A DNA stretch of 64,000 bases from Methanocella_A sp963769045 (GTDB taxonomy: Archaea; Halobacteriota; Methanocellia; Methanocellales; Methanocellaceae). Positions 17,337 to 25,766 of the stretch are shown here, piece after piece. The notes beneath the pieces were generated by a model. That model was not told where the DNA came from, ran no database searches, and saw only the letters and a program-made list of their open reading frames with translations. The stretch covers positions 228,879 through 292,878 of the forward strand of contig CAVYKK010000019.1 in NCBI GenBank assembly GCA_963769045.1. The letters run 5' to 3'. The position numbers and the translations under genes are program-made. Position 1 is the first letter of the stretch, and the number at the start of each line of letters is the position of its first letter.

Positions 17337-17960
17337 TTATCTTTTTGATACATATGGATTGTCTTTGATGTAGAACCGCCATGGTTTATCTTTATCTTCG
17401 CCTGCGTAGCTAACTCCGACGCGGGTGGTTTGTACGATGTCGAAGTCCTGCGGCTGCCCATTGGTGACGTACAAGGGGCCTTCGATGCAGACGTCCTGGC
17501 CGTCGAGGGCTCGTGTGATACCCAGTGCCTGACAAAGCTTCGACGGCCCGGACGTCAGGTCCCTCGCTCGCCTTACCCGGCCACCGCGGAGCTTTTCCAT
17601 CGCCTCAATGCCCTCGACGGGCTCGCCGGCCCGGATGAACACCACCGTTGGCACGCCCACGGGTCCGGTGACGATGTCGAGGCAGTAGTATACTCCGAAT
17701 ACCTGGAACACGTAGGCGTGCCCGGCGCCTTCGAACTCCGTGCGGTTTGCCTCCGTTTCCCCGAACCGGGCGTGCGATGCCCGGTCGTCAAATCCCAGGT
17801 ACCCCTCGATCTCAACGATGCGTGCCGCTAACCGGCCGTAGTCGGGGTGCATCCGGACCAGCGTTTTGCCGAGCAGGTTCCGGGCTACTGTGAGCGTCGG
17901 CCTCAGGTAGAACCCTCTCGGCAGTATATGCTCATAAGTGGCCTGCGTTATAGTGTGCAC
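17337..17960 (-). CDS. 3-methyladenine (alkyladenine) DNA glycosylase, AAG/MPG family
   Basis: 207 residues. The family core is clear: LLGKTLVR, then the catalytic VEIEGYLGFDDRASHARFGE with the water-activating Glu, and YVFQVFGVYYCLDIVTG. Near the C-terminus are LTSGPSKLCQALGI and the product-pocket strand. The enzyme flips out and excises alkylated or deaminated purines, starting base-excision repair. ATG 17960 is followed by a normal N-terminus. It is convergent with srp54 and has no operon partner. Confidence 0.93.
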   Translation of the reverse strand: MHTITQATYEHILPRGFYLRPTLTVARNLLGKTLVRMHPDYGRLAARIVEIEGYLGFDDRASHARFGETEANRTEFEGAGHAYVFQVFGVYYCLDIVTGPVGVPTVVFIRAGEPVEGIEAMEKLRGGRVRRARDLTSGPSKLCQALGITRALDGQDVCIEGPLYVTNGQPQDFDIVQTTRVGVSYAGEDKDKPWRFYIKDNPYVSKR

Positions 17961-18044
17961 GTTGGAGACTCACATCATACCCTGATAATAATTACCTGCG
18001 GTGTGCTGCGTAATTGTTAATACGAAGGAGCCGGATGTTCATGC

Positions 18045-18632
18045 ATGCGCAAGTTCGTCATCGTGGGCCATAAGGCTGTGACCACCCCGAAGTTCAGTCT
18101 CAACGACCTCCCGGGAGGAGCGGGACGCATGGACATCGTCGCACGCTGTGTCAACGCATCGCTATTCCTGTCGCATGACCTCCGGCGGGACGTGGAGATC
18201 TACGCAGTCCTGCTCGGGGAGCCAAGCCCGCCGGTGACTATCCGTTTCAGCGGAGAGAAGGTCCGCTACCTCAGCCCGGACGAGCGAAGCCCGGCCGCCC
18301 TTATCAAGAAAGCCCTGGAAAAGGGCGTTCCCCCGGCCGGAGAAGAGGAGTCGACCCCCGGAATCTACGTCTCGAAGCGATCGTTCGCCGACGTCATCGG
18401 CAGCCTGGAAAACATCGTGTATATGCACGAGGATGGCGAGGATATCCGGGAAGCGAAACTGACCGGCGACGAGACGTTCGTCCTCAGCGATCACCAGAAC
18501 CTGACACCGGAGGAAGATTCGGCCTTATCCGCCAGAGGCGCCCGCAGGATCAGCCTTGGCAAAAAGCTGTATCATGCCGATCATTGCATAGTCATGGTCA
18601 ACCATGAGCTGGACCGGCGCTTTGATTGCTGA
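18045..18632 (+). CDS. trmY: tRNA (pseudouridine54-N1)-methyltransferase TrmY
   Basis: 195 residues, SPOUT-class. The N-terminus RKFVIVGHKAVTTPKFSLND and GGAGRMDIVARCVNASLFLS match the archaeal TrmY (DUF358) family. The C-terminal knot region includes LSDHQNLTPEED and CIVMVNHELDRR. It methylates pseudouridine 54 in the tRNA T-loop to m1-pseudouridine, the archaeal counterpart of ribothymidine. The pseudouridine is made by Pus10, encoded at 43.0 kb in this window. Confidence 0.92.
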   Translation: MRKFVIVGHKAVTTPKFSLNDLPGGAGRMDIVARCVNASLFLSHDLRRDVEIYAVLLGEPSPPVTIRFSGEKVRYLSPDERSPAALIKKALEKGVPPAGEEESTPGIYVSKRSFADVIGSLENIVYMHEDGEDIREAKLTGDETFVLSDHQNLTPEEDSALSARGARRISLGKKLYHADHCIVMVNHELDRRFDC

Positions 18633-18745
18633 TGTGGCAGGTAACGTCCCCGGATAGCTAAAATACCGGTTGCGCAACGGGCTTACGAATCGGTAACAAA
18701 ACATTCATAGTATATTCCACTCACATAGCAACAAAGGTGACTTTT

Positions 18746-20170
18746 ATGCTGCCGATCAAGGGGGGGAGGAGCAGCCTCCAGAGAACGCTATTACTTACGT
18801 TAGCCTTTGCTATGCTGCTGATAACGGCGGCAGCCTGTGCGGCGCAGACAGATACCGCATCGGAACAGGGCGATTTAGTATACGTCTGCAACGGGAATAA
18901 CGTCTCGGTGCTCAACGCGACAGACCTGAAAGTGATCGACGTCGTCAATTTCGGAAGCGACATAAACCCGGGCTATATCGCACTGTCACCTGACGGGGAT
19001 ATGGCATACGTAGTGAGCATCACGGATAACAGGCTTTTCTTCCTGGACACCCGTAACTGGACCGTCACCCATGTGACGACGATTGGGTCGGCACCGGGCA
19101 AGCCCAACGCCGTGGGCTCCGCGATCGCAGTGACGCCGGACGGCAGTCGCATCTATGTCGGGGACTACCAGAGTAACGTTGTCCATGTTATTGATGCCGC
19201 ATCTTATGCAGTAATCGGTAACGTCAACGTGGAGATCGCCCCCCTCGGGCTGGCAATATCCCCGGACGGCAGCTTTGTCTATACGGCTAACTCCGGTAGC
19301 GGCAGCATATCGGTCATCGACACCGGCTCGAACGCCGTAGTCGCGACCATCGCCGGAGGCAACGGGACCTTCGACGTGCGTGTGTCACCAGACGGCAGCC
19401 GGCTGTATGCATCGAACTGGTATGGCGGCGACGTCATGATCGTCGATACGGCGACCCGGAAGATGCTGGACCGCATTCAGGTGAGCCGGTGGATCGGCGA
19501 GGGCCAGGTCGGGATCAACAACATGAGGATTTCGCCTGACGGAGATACGCTGTACATAGCGAACGCCCGGGATGACACCATTGAAGTCATCAAAACGGAC
19601 AAAGGGGTCGTCACCAGGACGATACGAGTCGGACAATACCCGAGAGAGATAGAGCTCAGCGCCGACGGCAGCTTCCTGTATGTATCGCTCATCGGCAATC
19701 GCAGCTTCGATGCTATCAGACTGTCTGACGACATGATCATAGAAAAGAGCACAGCCTGGACAATCCCGGTAGGCATCGCGTACCATACGGCTAATCAGTC
19801 GCTAATCGTGAAGCCGATCGTCGCACCGACGCTCGCCCCTACGCCTGTCGCGACATCGGCGCTGGCCCCTGCGCCCATCGTCACCTATAGCCCGACGGCT
19901 GTGCCACAACAGTCAAACATGTTTCTATGGTTCCTGAACGCTCAGGGCACTGCTACGCTCAAGCCGACAACCGTGCCGGGCGGGTCAACCCCTGAAGCCA
20001 CACAGAAGCCGTACTTCTCCGGCTGGGATGTCCCGAAGCTCCCCGTCGACGTGAACGATGACAATATCGTATTGTGGGGCATTGGCGGACTGATAGTCTT
20101 ACTCGGTTTCCTGGGGATCGTCGCATATTTGAGCATCATGAAAAAGATGCGTGGCGGCGGAGAGGAATAG
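18746..20170 (+). CDS. Exported YVTN beta-propeller protein with membrane anchor
   Basis: About 474 residues. ATG 18746 is preferred because AGGTGA precedes it by 5 nt; an upstream GTG lies within that site. A signal peptide (LLLTLAFAMLLITAAACAA) leads into seven or so blades of the YVTN type, seen as VYVCNGNNVSVLNATD, IYVGDYQSNVVHVIDAA, VYTANSGSGSISVIDT and LYIANARDDTIEVI. A Pro/Thr linker (residues 365-415) and a C-terminal helix (GIGGLIVLLGFLGIVAYL) end in basic residues. Probably a surface-exposed binding or structural protein. Confidence 0.88.
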   Translation: MLPIKGGRSSLQRTLLLTLAFAMLLITAAACAAQTDTASEQGDLVYVCNGNNVSVLNATDLKVIDVVNFGSDINPGYIALSPDGDMAYVVSITDNRLFFLDTRNWTVTHVTTIGSAPGKPNAVGSAIAVTPDGSRIYVGDYQSNVVHVIDAASYAVIGNVNVEIAPLGLAISPDGSFVYTANSGSGSISVIDTGSNAVVATIAGGNGTFDVRVSPDGSRLYASNWYGGDVMIVDTATRKMLDRIQVSRWIGEGQVGINNMRISPDGDTLYIANARDDTIEVIKTDKGVVTRTIRVGQYPREIELSADGSFLYVSLIGNRSFDAIRLSDDMIIEKSTAWTIPVGIAYHTANQSLIVKPIVAPTLAPTPVATSALAPAPIVTYSPTAVPQQSNMFLWFLNAQGTATLKPTTVPGGSTPEATQKPYFSGWDVPKLPVDVNDDNIVLWGIGGLIVLLGFLGIVAYLSIMKKMRGGGEE

Positions 20171-20270
20171 GCCTCGTAATATTTTTTCTGGGACCACGCA
20201 GAGCCAATCGTCGCCGGATGTGCAGGCGCTCGCGCGCGTGCACGTGAACGACATCAGTCCCATAAAAAAA

Positions 20271-20636
20271 TTATTTCCCCGGGCCACAGCACGAGGAACC
20301 ACTGCTCGGCACCCCTGCGCAGCCACAGCTGCCGTCGTCGCAGGTCTCCGGGCCGCCGGTGAGCGCCGCCTTGATCATGGCAGCCGCACAGCCGACGCCA
20401 CTCTGCACCCGGATCGCCGCCACCGGGCAGTTCATCTGACAGGCCCCGCACTCCATGCAGGCCTCTTTGTTGGCCAGGGAAGCCACCGACTTCGATGACA
20501 GAGACAGCAGCCCGGTCGATTTGCGCTCGCCGATCGTGAAGACGGCATGCGGGCAAACGTTGACACAGATGCCGCAGCCAATGCACTTGTCAGGATATAG
20601 TTCCAGCGTGTTCTGACGGTAGGAGTTGAACATCAT
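20271..20636 (-). CDS. hgcB: HgcB, ferredoxin partner for mercury methylation
   Basis: 121 residues. Two [4Fe-4S] motifs are present: C18-IG-C21-GI-C24-VNV-C28-P and C60-ME-C63-GA-C66-QMN-C70-P. C83 and the terminal pair C116-C117 match the conserved single Cys and C-terminal vicinal Cys pair that set HgcB apart from ordinary ferredoxins. Extra cysteines (C99, C104, C106) lie in the tail. HgcB passes electrons to the HgcA corrinoid and probably hands over Hg(II). Its start overlaps the hgcA stop as ATGA, and a poly-T run follows its stop. Confidence 0.93.
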   Translation of the reverse strand: MMFNSYRQNTLELYPDKCIGCGICVNVCPHAVFTIGERKSTGLLSLSSKSVASLANKEACMECGACQMNCPVAAIRVQSGVGCAAAMIKAALTGGPETCDDGSCGCAGVPSSGSSCCGPGK

Positions 20637-21610
20637 ATCGCCCCCATTATTTTCATTACGGTCAATATTGCCACCAGCAGGATCCCTATGACCAGCATTC
20701 CGGCCATGACAGGGATGTAGGTGAATATCTCCTTGCGTACGCCTGTCCGGGACGGGTACGGCGTGGCGCCGGTGAAGTTCAGCGCGAGATAGGCCGTGAT
20801 GGGCGGCATTGCGAACAGGAACGTGAGCGCTGACGCGTACGTCTGCCAGTCGCCCGACAGGCCATTGATCAGCTGGTAAGCCGCGAACGGCAGCGACAGG
20901 ATCAGGCCCAGCAGCAGCCCTTTAGAGCTGTAGTCCTTCGTCGGCAGGTACGGTAGAAGTACCGGGAACAGCACGGTGCCGGCCAGGACTGCCGTCACCA
21001 GCCCCAGCGCCGACAGCCAGCCCAGCACGAAGAACGCCAGCACGGCTATGACAGCGGCGGGCAGGATGATGCCCACCAGTTCGACGGGTATGAGTACGAT
21101 GCGGTCGATCACAGGGAACCGGACACGGCGCATTGCCGGTGTCGCCTTGCCGGTCTTCAGGTACTCGTGCAGGTCGCTTGCCTTCACCGGCCCGTACTCG
21201 ACCTTGAAGCCTGTCCGCTTCGTCACCTCGAAGGCCCGTACCCCCGGGGCGCCGAGCTGTGGCAGGATGATCTTCCTGTGGGACACCACGTCGGCCAGGC
21301 CGGTCTCCTCTATCCTCCGGACCAGCTCCTCTGTGCCAAAGGTCCCTTTGCCCGCGGCGCACCAGACGTTAACCCCGTAGGTGTCCAGTATAAGCATGTA
21401 GCTGTCGATGCCTTTCAGTGCCGAGCGGAGGGCGTCGAAGCTCAGCCAGTAGTTGGCCGTGACGAACACAGGCGAGCCTTTATCAGGCTTACCCAGCGCA
21501 TAAAGGCCTGGCACCACCTTGTGCTCACCTCGCCGATAGCCCCAGCGGATGAGGAAGTGTTCAACCCGGTTGCTTAAAGTGATGTCACTGTCAGCATGCA
21601 TTGTTTCCAT
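20633..21610 (-). CDS. hgcA: HgcA, corrinoid methyltransferase for mercury methylation
   Basis: 325 residues from ATG 21610. The N-terminal corrinoid-binding domain (about 1-165) carries the diagnostic cap-helix motif N81-V-W-C84-A-A-G-K88-G-T, whose Cys is the lower cobalt ligand in HgcA. It is followed by a membrane domain with about five helices (around 178-200, 205-225, 235-255, 268-290, 300-322), unlike the soluble acetyl-CoA pathway homologue. HgcA transfers a methyl group to Hg(II), forming methylmercury. The gene sits 4 nt after an arsR-type gene and overlaps hgcB, so the three form one transcript. Confidence 0.95.
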   Translation of the reverse strand: METMHADSDITLSNRVEHFLIRWGYRRGEHKVVPGLYALGKPDKGSPVFVTANYWLSFDALRSALKGIDSYMLILDTYGVNVWCAAGKGTFGTEELVRRIEETGLADVVSHRKIILPQLGAPGVRAFEVTKRTGFKVEYGPVKASDLHEYLKTGKATPAMRRVRFPVIDRIVLIPVELVGIILPAAVIAVLAFFVLGWLSALGLVTAVLAGTVLFPVLLPYLPTKDYSSKGLLLGLILSLPFAAYQLINGLSGDWQTYASALTFLFAMPPITAYLALNFTGATPYPSRTGVRKEIFTYIPVMAGMLVIGILLVAILTVMKIMGAI

Positions 21611-21614
21611 GTGA

Positions 21615-21941
21615 TCAACTCTCTTTGTATAACATTTCCAGCATACCGAGCACCCGCCGGTCGACGAGGGAGTAGTAGACCCACTTGCCGAATTTCCGGT
21701 CGGAGACGATGCCGGCGAACTTGAGTATCTTGCAGTGGTGGGACACCATGGTCTGGGGCATGCCCAGCCGCGCCATGATCTCGCAGACACAGAGCTCGCC
21801 GTCTTTCAGCGCGTAGATGATTTTGATCCGTGCCGGGTCCGAGACAGCCTTCATGAACATCGCCTGCAACCTGATCGCCGCATCCGGCGGCATCGTGGCT
21901 TTGTTTTCTGGCTCCCTGCAACAGTCCGGCAATAACTTCAT
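21615..21941 (-). CDS. ArsR-family regulator of the hgcAB operon
   Basis: 108 residues. The winged-helix core is KAVSDPARIKIIYAL through SHHCKILKFAG. Candidate thiol metal ligands are C7-C8 at the N-terminus, C51-V-C53 in the ELCVCEIM helix (the classic arsenite-sensor position) and C70. GGAG lies 8 nt before the ATG. As the first gene before hgcA and hgcB it should repress the operon until a thiophilic ion binds, probably As(III), Sb(III) or Hg(II). It is a close paralogue of the regulator at 33.7 kb. Confidence 0.9.
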   Translation of the reverse strand: MKLLPDCCREPENKATMPPDAAIRLQAMFMKAVSDPARIKIIYALKDGELCVCEIMARLGMPQTMVSHHCKILKFAGIVSDRKFGKWVYYSLVDRRVLGMLEMLYKES

Positions 21942-21964
21942 CGCTTTACTCCAATCTACAGTGG

Positions 21965-21985
21965 TATCCGGTATTGGATATAAAT
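21965..21985 (-). promoter_or_regulatory. Promoter and possible operator of arsR-hgcAB
   Basis: On the minus strand ATTTATATCC is a good TATA element. It overlaps an inverted repeat TATCC / GGATA with a 6-nt spacer (21965-21980). A repressor bound here would compete with TBP. The leader to the ATG at 21941 is short. Confidence 0.5.
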
Positions 21986-22152
21986 GATCTCAGAGACCCC
22001 TCCGGTATATGCCCCAAAGCCCGACATCGGTGGCATGGCCGGGCACTGTCGCTCGACTGCCGACACGATCGGGTCTGTCGCATAAACGTTTATGTTACCG
22101 CTTATGAGATCACCACCTGCATATACACATGTCAACGTATTTAAATATGTCT

Positions 22153-22166
22153 ATATATGCATATAT
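22153..22166 (+). promoter_or_regulatory. Palindrome upstream of the C_GCAxxG gene
   Basis: Perfect 14-bp palindrome ATATATGCATATAT in an AT-rich promoter region, preceded by ATTTAAAT, a possible TATA element. Similar AT palindromes precede other metal-responsive genes in the island, so an ArsR-type operator is plausible. The rest of 21986-22221 shows nothing else. Confidence 0.4.
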
Positions 22167-22221
22167 CTTTCCGAGAAAGAAAATTATAATTATTGGAATC
22201 GCGATGATGGTGCTGATACTT

Positions 22222-22665
22222 ATGAGCAAAGCTGACAATGCGGTATCTTGTTTCGGCAGCGGATTTAACTGTGCACAGGCGGTATTCTCCGCATTTAGCG
22301 AAGATGACGGTATGAGCCGTGAAGCCGCCCTGAAAGCAGCGGCCGCCTTCGGCGGAGGCATGGGCAGGTTAGGCGCTACCTGCGGGGCAGTTACAGGCGC
22401 ATTCATGGTCCTGGGGCTGAAGTACGGCAAGTACCAGGAAGGGAGCGAGGAGCCGAAAGAGAAGACCTACGCGCTCGTCTACGAGTTCGCAAAGCGCTTC
22501 GAGGCCCGCAATGGCACGATCGTGTGCAGGGAATTGTTGTCCGGCTGCGACCTGCGCACACCTGATGGTGTGAAGATGTTCAAAGAGAACGGGTTTAACT
22601 CGTCGCGCTGCACGAAGTATGTGCGCGATGCGGCGGAGATACTGGAAGAGATGATGAAAAAATAA
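22222..22665 (+). CDS. C_GCAxxG_C_C family redox-type protein
   Basis: About 147 residues from ATG 22222 (MSKADNAVSCFGSGFNCAQ), with GGTG 9 nt upstream; an in-frame upstream extension looks like promoter sequence. The family signature is complete: a first Cys, then NCAQAVF, AFGGGMGRLGATCGAVTGA, and a C-terminal C-x6-C (VCRELLSGC). The family is uncharacterised but often sits with redox or metal genes; a disulfide or metal site is likely. It is divergent from the arsR-hgcAB operon. Confidence 0.85.
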   Translation: MSKADNAVSCFGSGFNCAQAVFSAFSEDDGMSREAALKAAAAFGGGMGRLGATCGAVTGAFMVLGLKYGKYQEGSEEPKEKTYALVYEFAKRFEARNGTIVCRELLSGCDLRTPDGVKMFKENGFNSSRCTKYVRDAAEILEEMMKK

Positions 22666-22739
22666 TGCGAGCATAGCCCCGTCAGGGGCTTACCTTTTAA
22701 TAGGACAATCTGATTAATTCTATACTACAAGAGGTTATT

Positions 22740-23213
22740 ATGGAAGAGCCTATCCAGCCTGAATATGGGAACAGCCGTGGCCTGGCGAAAACACGGCTGA
22801 CCATAATCTATCTGGCTGGCTTTTTCATTAGTCTCATTCTCTTAATTACATCTTACTTTTCTTATGCGCAGTTATTCGTCGATTTATTAACTCCGGCTTA
22901 TGGTTTTGATAAAGCGTTTGATATAGTGACCTGGTTTACGCCACTAGCCTGGCTCATCTTTGCCAATCTGGCAGCCATTGTTGTGTTATTTTTAGCTACC
23001 CACATATTTCCCTTTAAAGATAATGCTAAAGAAATATTACGTGGAAAGTTCACTCGATCCATGTTTATGGCGGTTATCCTGTGCCTGATTAGTCTCGTCT
23101 TCTTAGATGTTGTTGTATATATGGTAAACAAAGAGTGGAAGATCATAGAACTGGTGCCACTGTTACTGCTGGGAATCTGGTTTTATACAAACAAGTATTA
23201 TCGGCAGCGATAG
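22740..23213 (+). CDS. Four-span membrane protein, unknown
   Basis: 157 residues with AGAGG just before the ATG. Hydrophobic segments lie at about 25-45, 64-88, 104-124 and 132-150. The first 22 residues are polar. No Cys, His or acidic residues are conserved-looking inside the helices, so there is no hint of metal transport. Base use is more AT-rich than its neighbours, which suggests recent acquisition. It is downstream of the C_GCAxxG gene in the same direction (75 nt gap) and may be cotranscribed. Confidence 0.6.
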   Translation: MEEPIQPEYGNSRGLAKTRLTIIYLAGFFISLILLITSYFSYAQLFVDLLTPAYGFDKAFDIVTWFTPLAWLIFANLAAIVVLFLATHIFPFKDNAKEILRGKFTRSMFMAVILCLISLVFLDVVVYMVNKEWKIIELVPLLLLGIWFYTNKYYRQR

Positions 23214-23227
23214 CTCTTGCTTCCCGG

Positions 23228-23265
23228 ACGATAAAAAAGCGGGTACACTCCCCGAGTGTTAGCCC
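23228..23265 (-). terminator. Terminator after the first ArsG-like gene
   Basis: On the minus strand CGGGCTAACACTC pairs imperfectly with GAGTGTACCCG, then TTTTTT follows. It starts a few bases after the stop at 23269. Confidence 0.55.
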
Positions 23266-23268
23266 GAC

Positions 23269-23985
23269 TTATCCAATGAATTTTGTCCCGAACAGCCAAA
23301 GCAAATATATGCCATAGATTGCGAAGCCTGCCCCGAATACTTTTCTGGCAAAAGGTTCGTACTTGAGGATATTATTCAGGTACGACTGTGCAAACTTCGT
23401 GCTCATGCCCAGTAATATTGCGAATGCCATTATCGGAATGCCCGTTCCGAGGCCGAAGAATACAGGGAAGCTCATTCCAACGACGTTCGCTTGCATCGCG
23501 AGAGGTATCATCAGGCCAAAGAATACGACCGCTGTGCAGGGGCAAAGGGCGATCGACGATGCGACTCCCATGGCCAGCGCCCCCAGAAGTCCTTTATTTG
23601 ACAGGTTTACGCCTTGCTCTGGTTTAATGCCCCCGCCAAGGGAGAAATTGAGCTTAACCACGCCCAGCATTACAACCCCTATGAGGATCAGGGACGCCCC
23701 GAGAATTAGATTTTCGTAGGCCTGTAGCACAGGTGCGAGATCCGCCACGCCTGAGCCGAACGCAAAAATCAACAGCCCGAAAACCGCATAGGTAAGCGCC
23801 CGTCCGATCGTGTAGAAAGTCCCCGAGAGCATGGCTCCACGGGGATTGTCCAGCTTTAAAGACACATAGGCGATGCCTGCGAGGTCCACACCCATGTTGC
23901 ACGGGTTAATGGCCATGACGACCCCTACCAAAAAGGGGTAGAGAAGTGGTATGTTGGCCAGCGCAGTAACATCTGACAAATCCAT
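23269..23985 (-). CDS. CcdA/DsbD-like membrane protein, ArsG-like, copy 1
   Basis: About 238 residues from ATG 23985, with six to seven hydrophobic helices. Two cysteine motifs in helices 1 and 4, INPCNMG and LCPCTAVVFFG, are those of CcdA/DsbD proteins, which carry reducing equivalents across the membrane; the paired GTGIPIMAFA also fits. It follows a thioredoxin-like exported protein with a 1-nt gap. The pairing resembles ArsF-ArsG, described for aromatic arsenical resistance; that assignment is inference. Two further copies lie at 25.0 and 29.3 kb. Confidence 0.8.
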   Translation of the reverse strand: MDLSDVTALANIPLLYPFLVGVVMAINPCNMGVDLAGIAYVSLKLDNPRGAMLSGTFYTIGRALTYAVFGLLIFAFGSGVADLAPVLQAYENLILGASLILIGVVMLGVVKLNFSLGGGIKPEQGVNLSNKGLLGALAMGVASSIALCPCTAVVFFGLMIPLAMQANVVGMSFPVFFGLGTGIPIMAFAILLGMSTKFAQSYLNNILKYEPFARKVFGAGFAIYGIYLLWLFGTKFIG

Positions 23986-23986
23986 G

Positions 23987-24427
23987 TTACTTCCCCAGCT
24001 GCTTGTCAATCGCCGTCTTCAGGCAGCTTATCGATGCGTCCCTGTTGCCGGTGTACATCCAGATTTCCGGGACATCGACCACGGTCTCCTGGCCGTTGCG
24101 GGTGACCACCATCTTGAGGGCCCAGTTCTTCGCGCCGTATTTGTCGGCCATCGCCTGGTCCTTCTTCAGGTCGAAGTACTGGGCGGAGATTTTGCCAGAC
24201 GACACCAGGTCCGGGTAGTATGTGTTTAGCGTCTCCCCGATGTAGGTGTCGATGTCAGCGCATGACTTGCAGCAGCCTTTTTCATAGAAGGTAAGCAACT
24301 TGATGCTGTCAGGCGCTCCCTGCGCTGCCTGTGCATTTACATTTGCCGAACCTAAAACGGTAAAACATGTTGCGGCCAGCAACGCGAAAAGCGTTAATGC
24401 TACCGCCAATTTCCATCCCCATTTCAT
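23987..24427 (-). CDS. Exported thioredoxin-like protein, ArsF-like, copy 1
   Basis: 146 residues. Signal or anchor helix at about 5-28, then a thioredoxin-like start IKLLTFYEKGCCKSCADID, with C-K-S-C as the redox pair preceded by an extra Cys. A later conserved Cys (ASISCLKTAID) ends the domain. It would act outside the membrane, exchanging electrons with the CcdA-like protein encoded directly downstream. ArsF-type naming rests on the gene pair and on the arsenic context. Confidence 0.78.
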   Translation of the reverse strand: MKWGWKLAVALTLFALLAATCFTVLGSANVNAQAAQGAPDSIKLLTFYEKGCCKSCADIDTYIGETLNTYYPDLVSSGKISAQYFDLKKDQAMADKYGAKNWALKMVVTRNGQETVVDVPEIWMYTGNRDASISCLKTAIDKQLGK

Positions 24428-24697
24428 ATTACCACCAATTAATGATTCTCGACGTTGATCGAAATAGCAAACTCTTCGAAATATCGGACGAGCGATAAAA
24501 ACGGTTGAGATATGGGCGGGTTGAGCGATCGACTTAACGGGGTGTTATTCCCTTTTTGCCGAATGGTGACGTCTCCGGCTACCCGGATTCATATTGAAGC
24601 GGCGACTGCCATTATATGATACCAATGATAGCCGTTTAAATTACGGAGATACTGGAAATATTACGAATACATAAAAAATTAGTAACAGGGTGTTGGC

Positions 24698-25018
24698 ATG
24701 ACCAGGAAAGAGCTGACTATTTTCGAAGGCCCGGTGTGCTGTCCGACGGGCGTGTGCGGGCCGACGGCCGATAAAGAGATGATCGAGCTTAACGAGACTT
24801 TGAAAAGGCTGGGCGACGAATACAAGGGCATAAAAATCACCCGTGCAAGTATGTCGTTCAACGTGGCGCTGTTCATGCAGACTCCATTGATCCGTGATCT
24901 GGTAAAAGAAAATGGGGTAAGCATATTGCCCGTTACGGTCATCGACGGAAAAGTCCATAAAAAACAAGGGTACCCGAAGTACGCCGAATTAACGCAATGG
25001 CTGGGCCCGGAAGGGTAA
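24698..25018 (+). CDS. arsD: ArsD arsenic metallochaperone, copy 1
   Basis: 106 residues. The diagnostic metal site C14-C15-P-T-G-V-C20 near the N-terminus matches the three-Cys As(III)/Sb(III) site of ArsD. The rest follows the family (FNVALFMQTPLIRDLVKENG, then LPVTVIDGKV). ArsD hands arsenite to the ArsA ATPase and can act as a weak repressor. This copy stands alone on the plus strand between two minus-strand gene pairs; the only ArsA in the window is 13 kb away next to a second ArsD. Confidence 0.92.
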   Translation: MTRKELTIFEGPVCCPTGVCGPTADKEMIELNETLKRLGDEYKGIKITRASMSFNVALFMQTPLIRDLVKENGVSILPVTVIDGKVHKKQGYPKYAELTQWLGPEG

Positions 25019-25045
25019 AAATAATGTGAATGCCCGACAGACGGC

Positions 25046-25765
25046 TCAGGCATTTATCATATTGAGCGCATACTCCGCGAACAGGTAGAGCCCGTAGACG
25101 ATGAAACCTGCACCCAGCGTTTTCCTGAGATACGGCTCGAATTTAACAATCTTTGCGATGTACGCCTTTGCGAACGAGGCGCTGACGCCCAGCAAAACAG
25201 CGAATACCAGCACAGGTATCCCCGTCCCGATGCCGAACAGGGCCATGAAGCTCATCCCGGTGGCGTTTGCCGTGAGCGCGAACGGCATGAGCAGCCCGAA
25301 GAACATGACGGCTGTATACGGGCAGAACGCCAGCGCAAAAATCGCCCCCAGGCCAAAGGCGCCGAGTATCCCCTTTTCCGACAACTTAAGCCCGAACTTC
25401 GCTTTCAGCCCGTCGCCGACCGAAATGTTCGGTTTCCACAGCCCGAGCATGACGACCCCTGCCAGGACAAGGACGGGCGCGAGGATGATCTTGTCATAGT
25501 CCTGCAGCGATGGCGCACTGTCCATTACCGCAGAGCCAAACATGAAGATCAGCAGGCCGATGACGGTATATGTCAGCGCCCGACCCATCGTATACATGGC
25601 CCCGGCGATCACGGTGCTCCGGGAATCGGCCAGCTTTGACGAGACGTATGCAATGGCGGCCACGTTAGCTGAAAGCGGGCAAGGCCCCAGGGCGGTAATC
25701 AGGCCGATGGCGAACGCGTAGAGCAGCGGAAAGTCCTTCAGGGTCGCCAGGGACGAGAGGTCCAT
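25046..25765 (-). CDS. CcdA/DsbD-like membrane protein, ArsG-like, copy 2
   Basis: 239 residues with the same architecture as copy 1: ITALGPCPLSANVAAIAYVS in the first helix, a MYTMGRALTYTVIGLL segment, then AFCPYTAVMFFG in the fourth, where the second Cys of the CPC seen in copy 1 is Tyr. It begins 1 nt after the stop of its thioredoxin-like partner. It converges on arsD copy 1. Confidence 0.8.
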   Translation of the reverse strand: MDLSSLATLKDFPLLYAFAIGLITALGPCPLSANVAAIAYVSSKLADSRSTVIAGAMYTMGRALTYTVIGLLIFMFGSAVMDSAPSLQDYDKIILAPVLVLAGVVMLGLWKPNISVGDGLKAKFGLKLSEKGILGAFGLGAIFALAFCPYTAVMFFGLLMPFALTANATGMSFMALFGIGTGIPVLVFAVLLGVSASFAKAYIAKIVKFEPYLRKTLGAGFIVYGLYLFAEYALNMINA

Positions 25766-25766
25766 A

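Noticed and set aside
20271..20636. Ordinary dicluster ferredoxin
   Set aside because: The C-terminal Cys pair, the additional C83 and the overlap with hgcA identify it as HgcB.
21611..21790. Longer N-terminus for HgcA
   Set aside because: The extra 60 residues are antisense-like Ser/Pro/Thr codons overlapping arsR in a different frame; ATG 21610 gives normal operon spacing.
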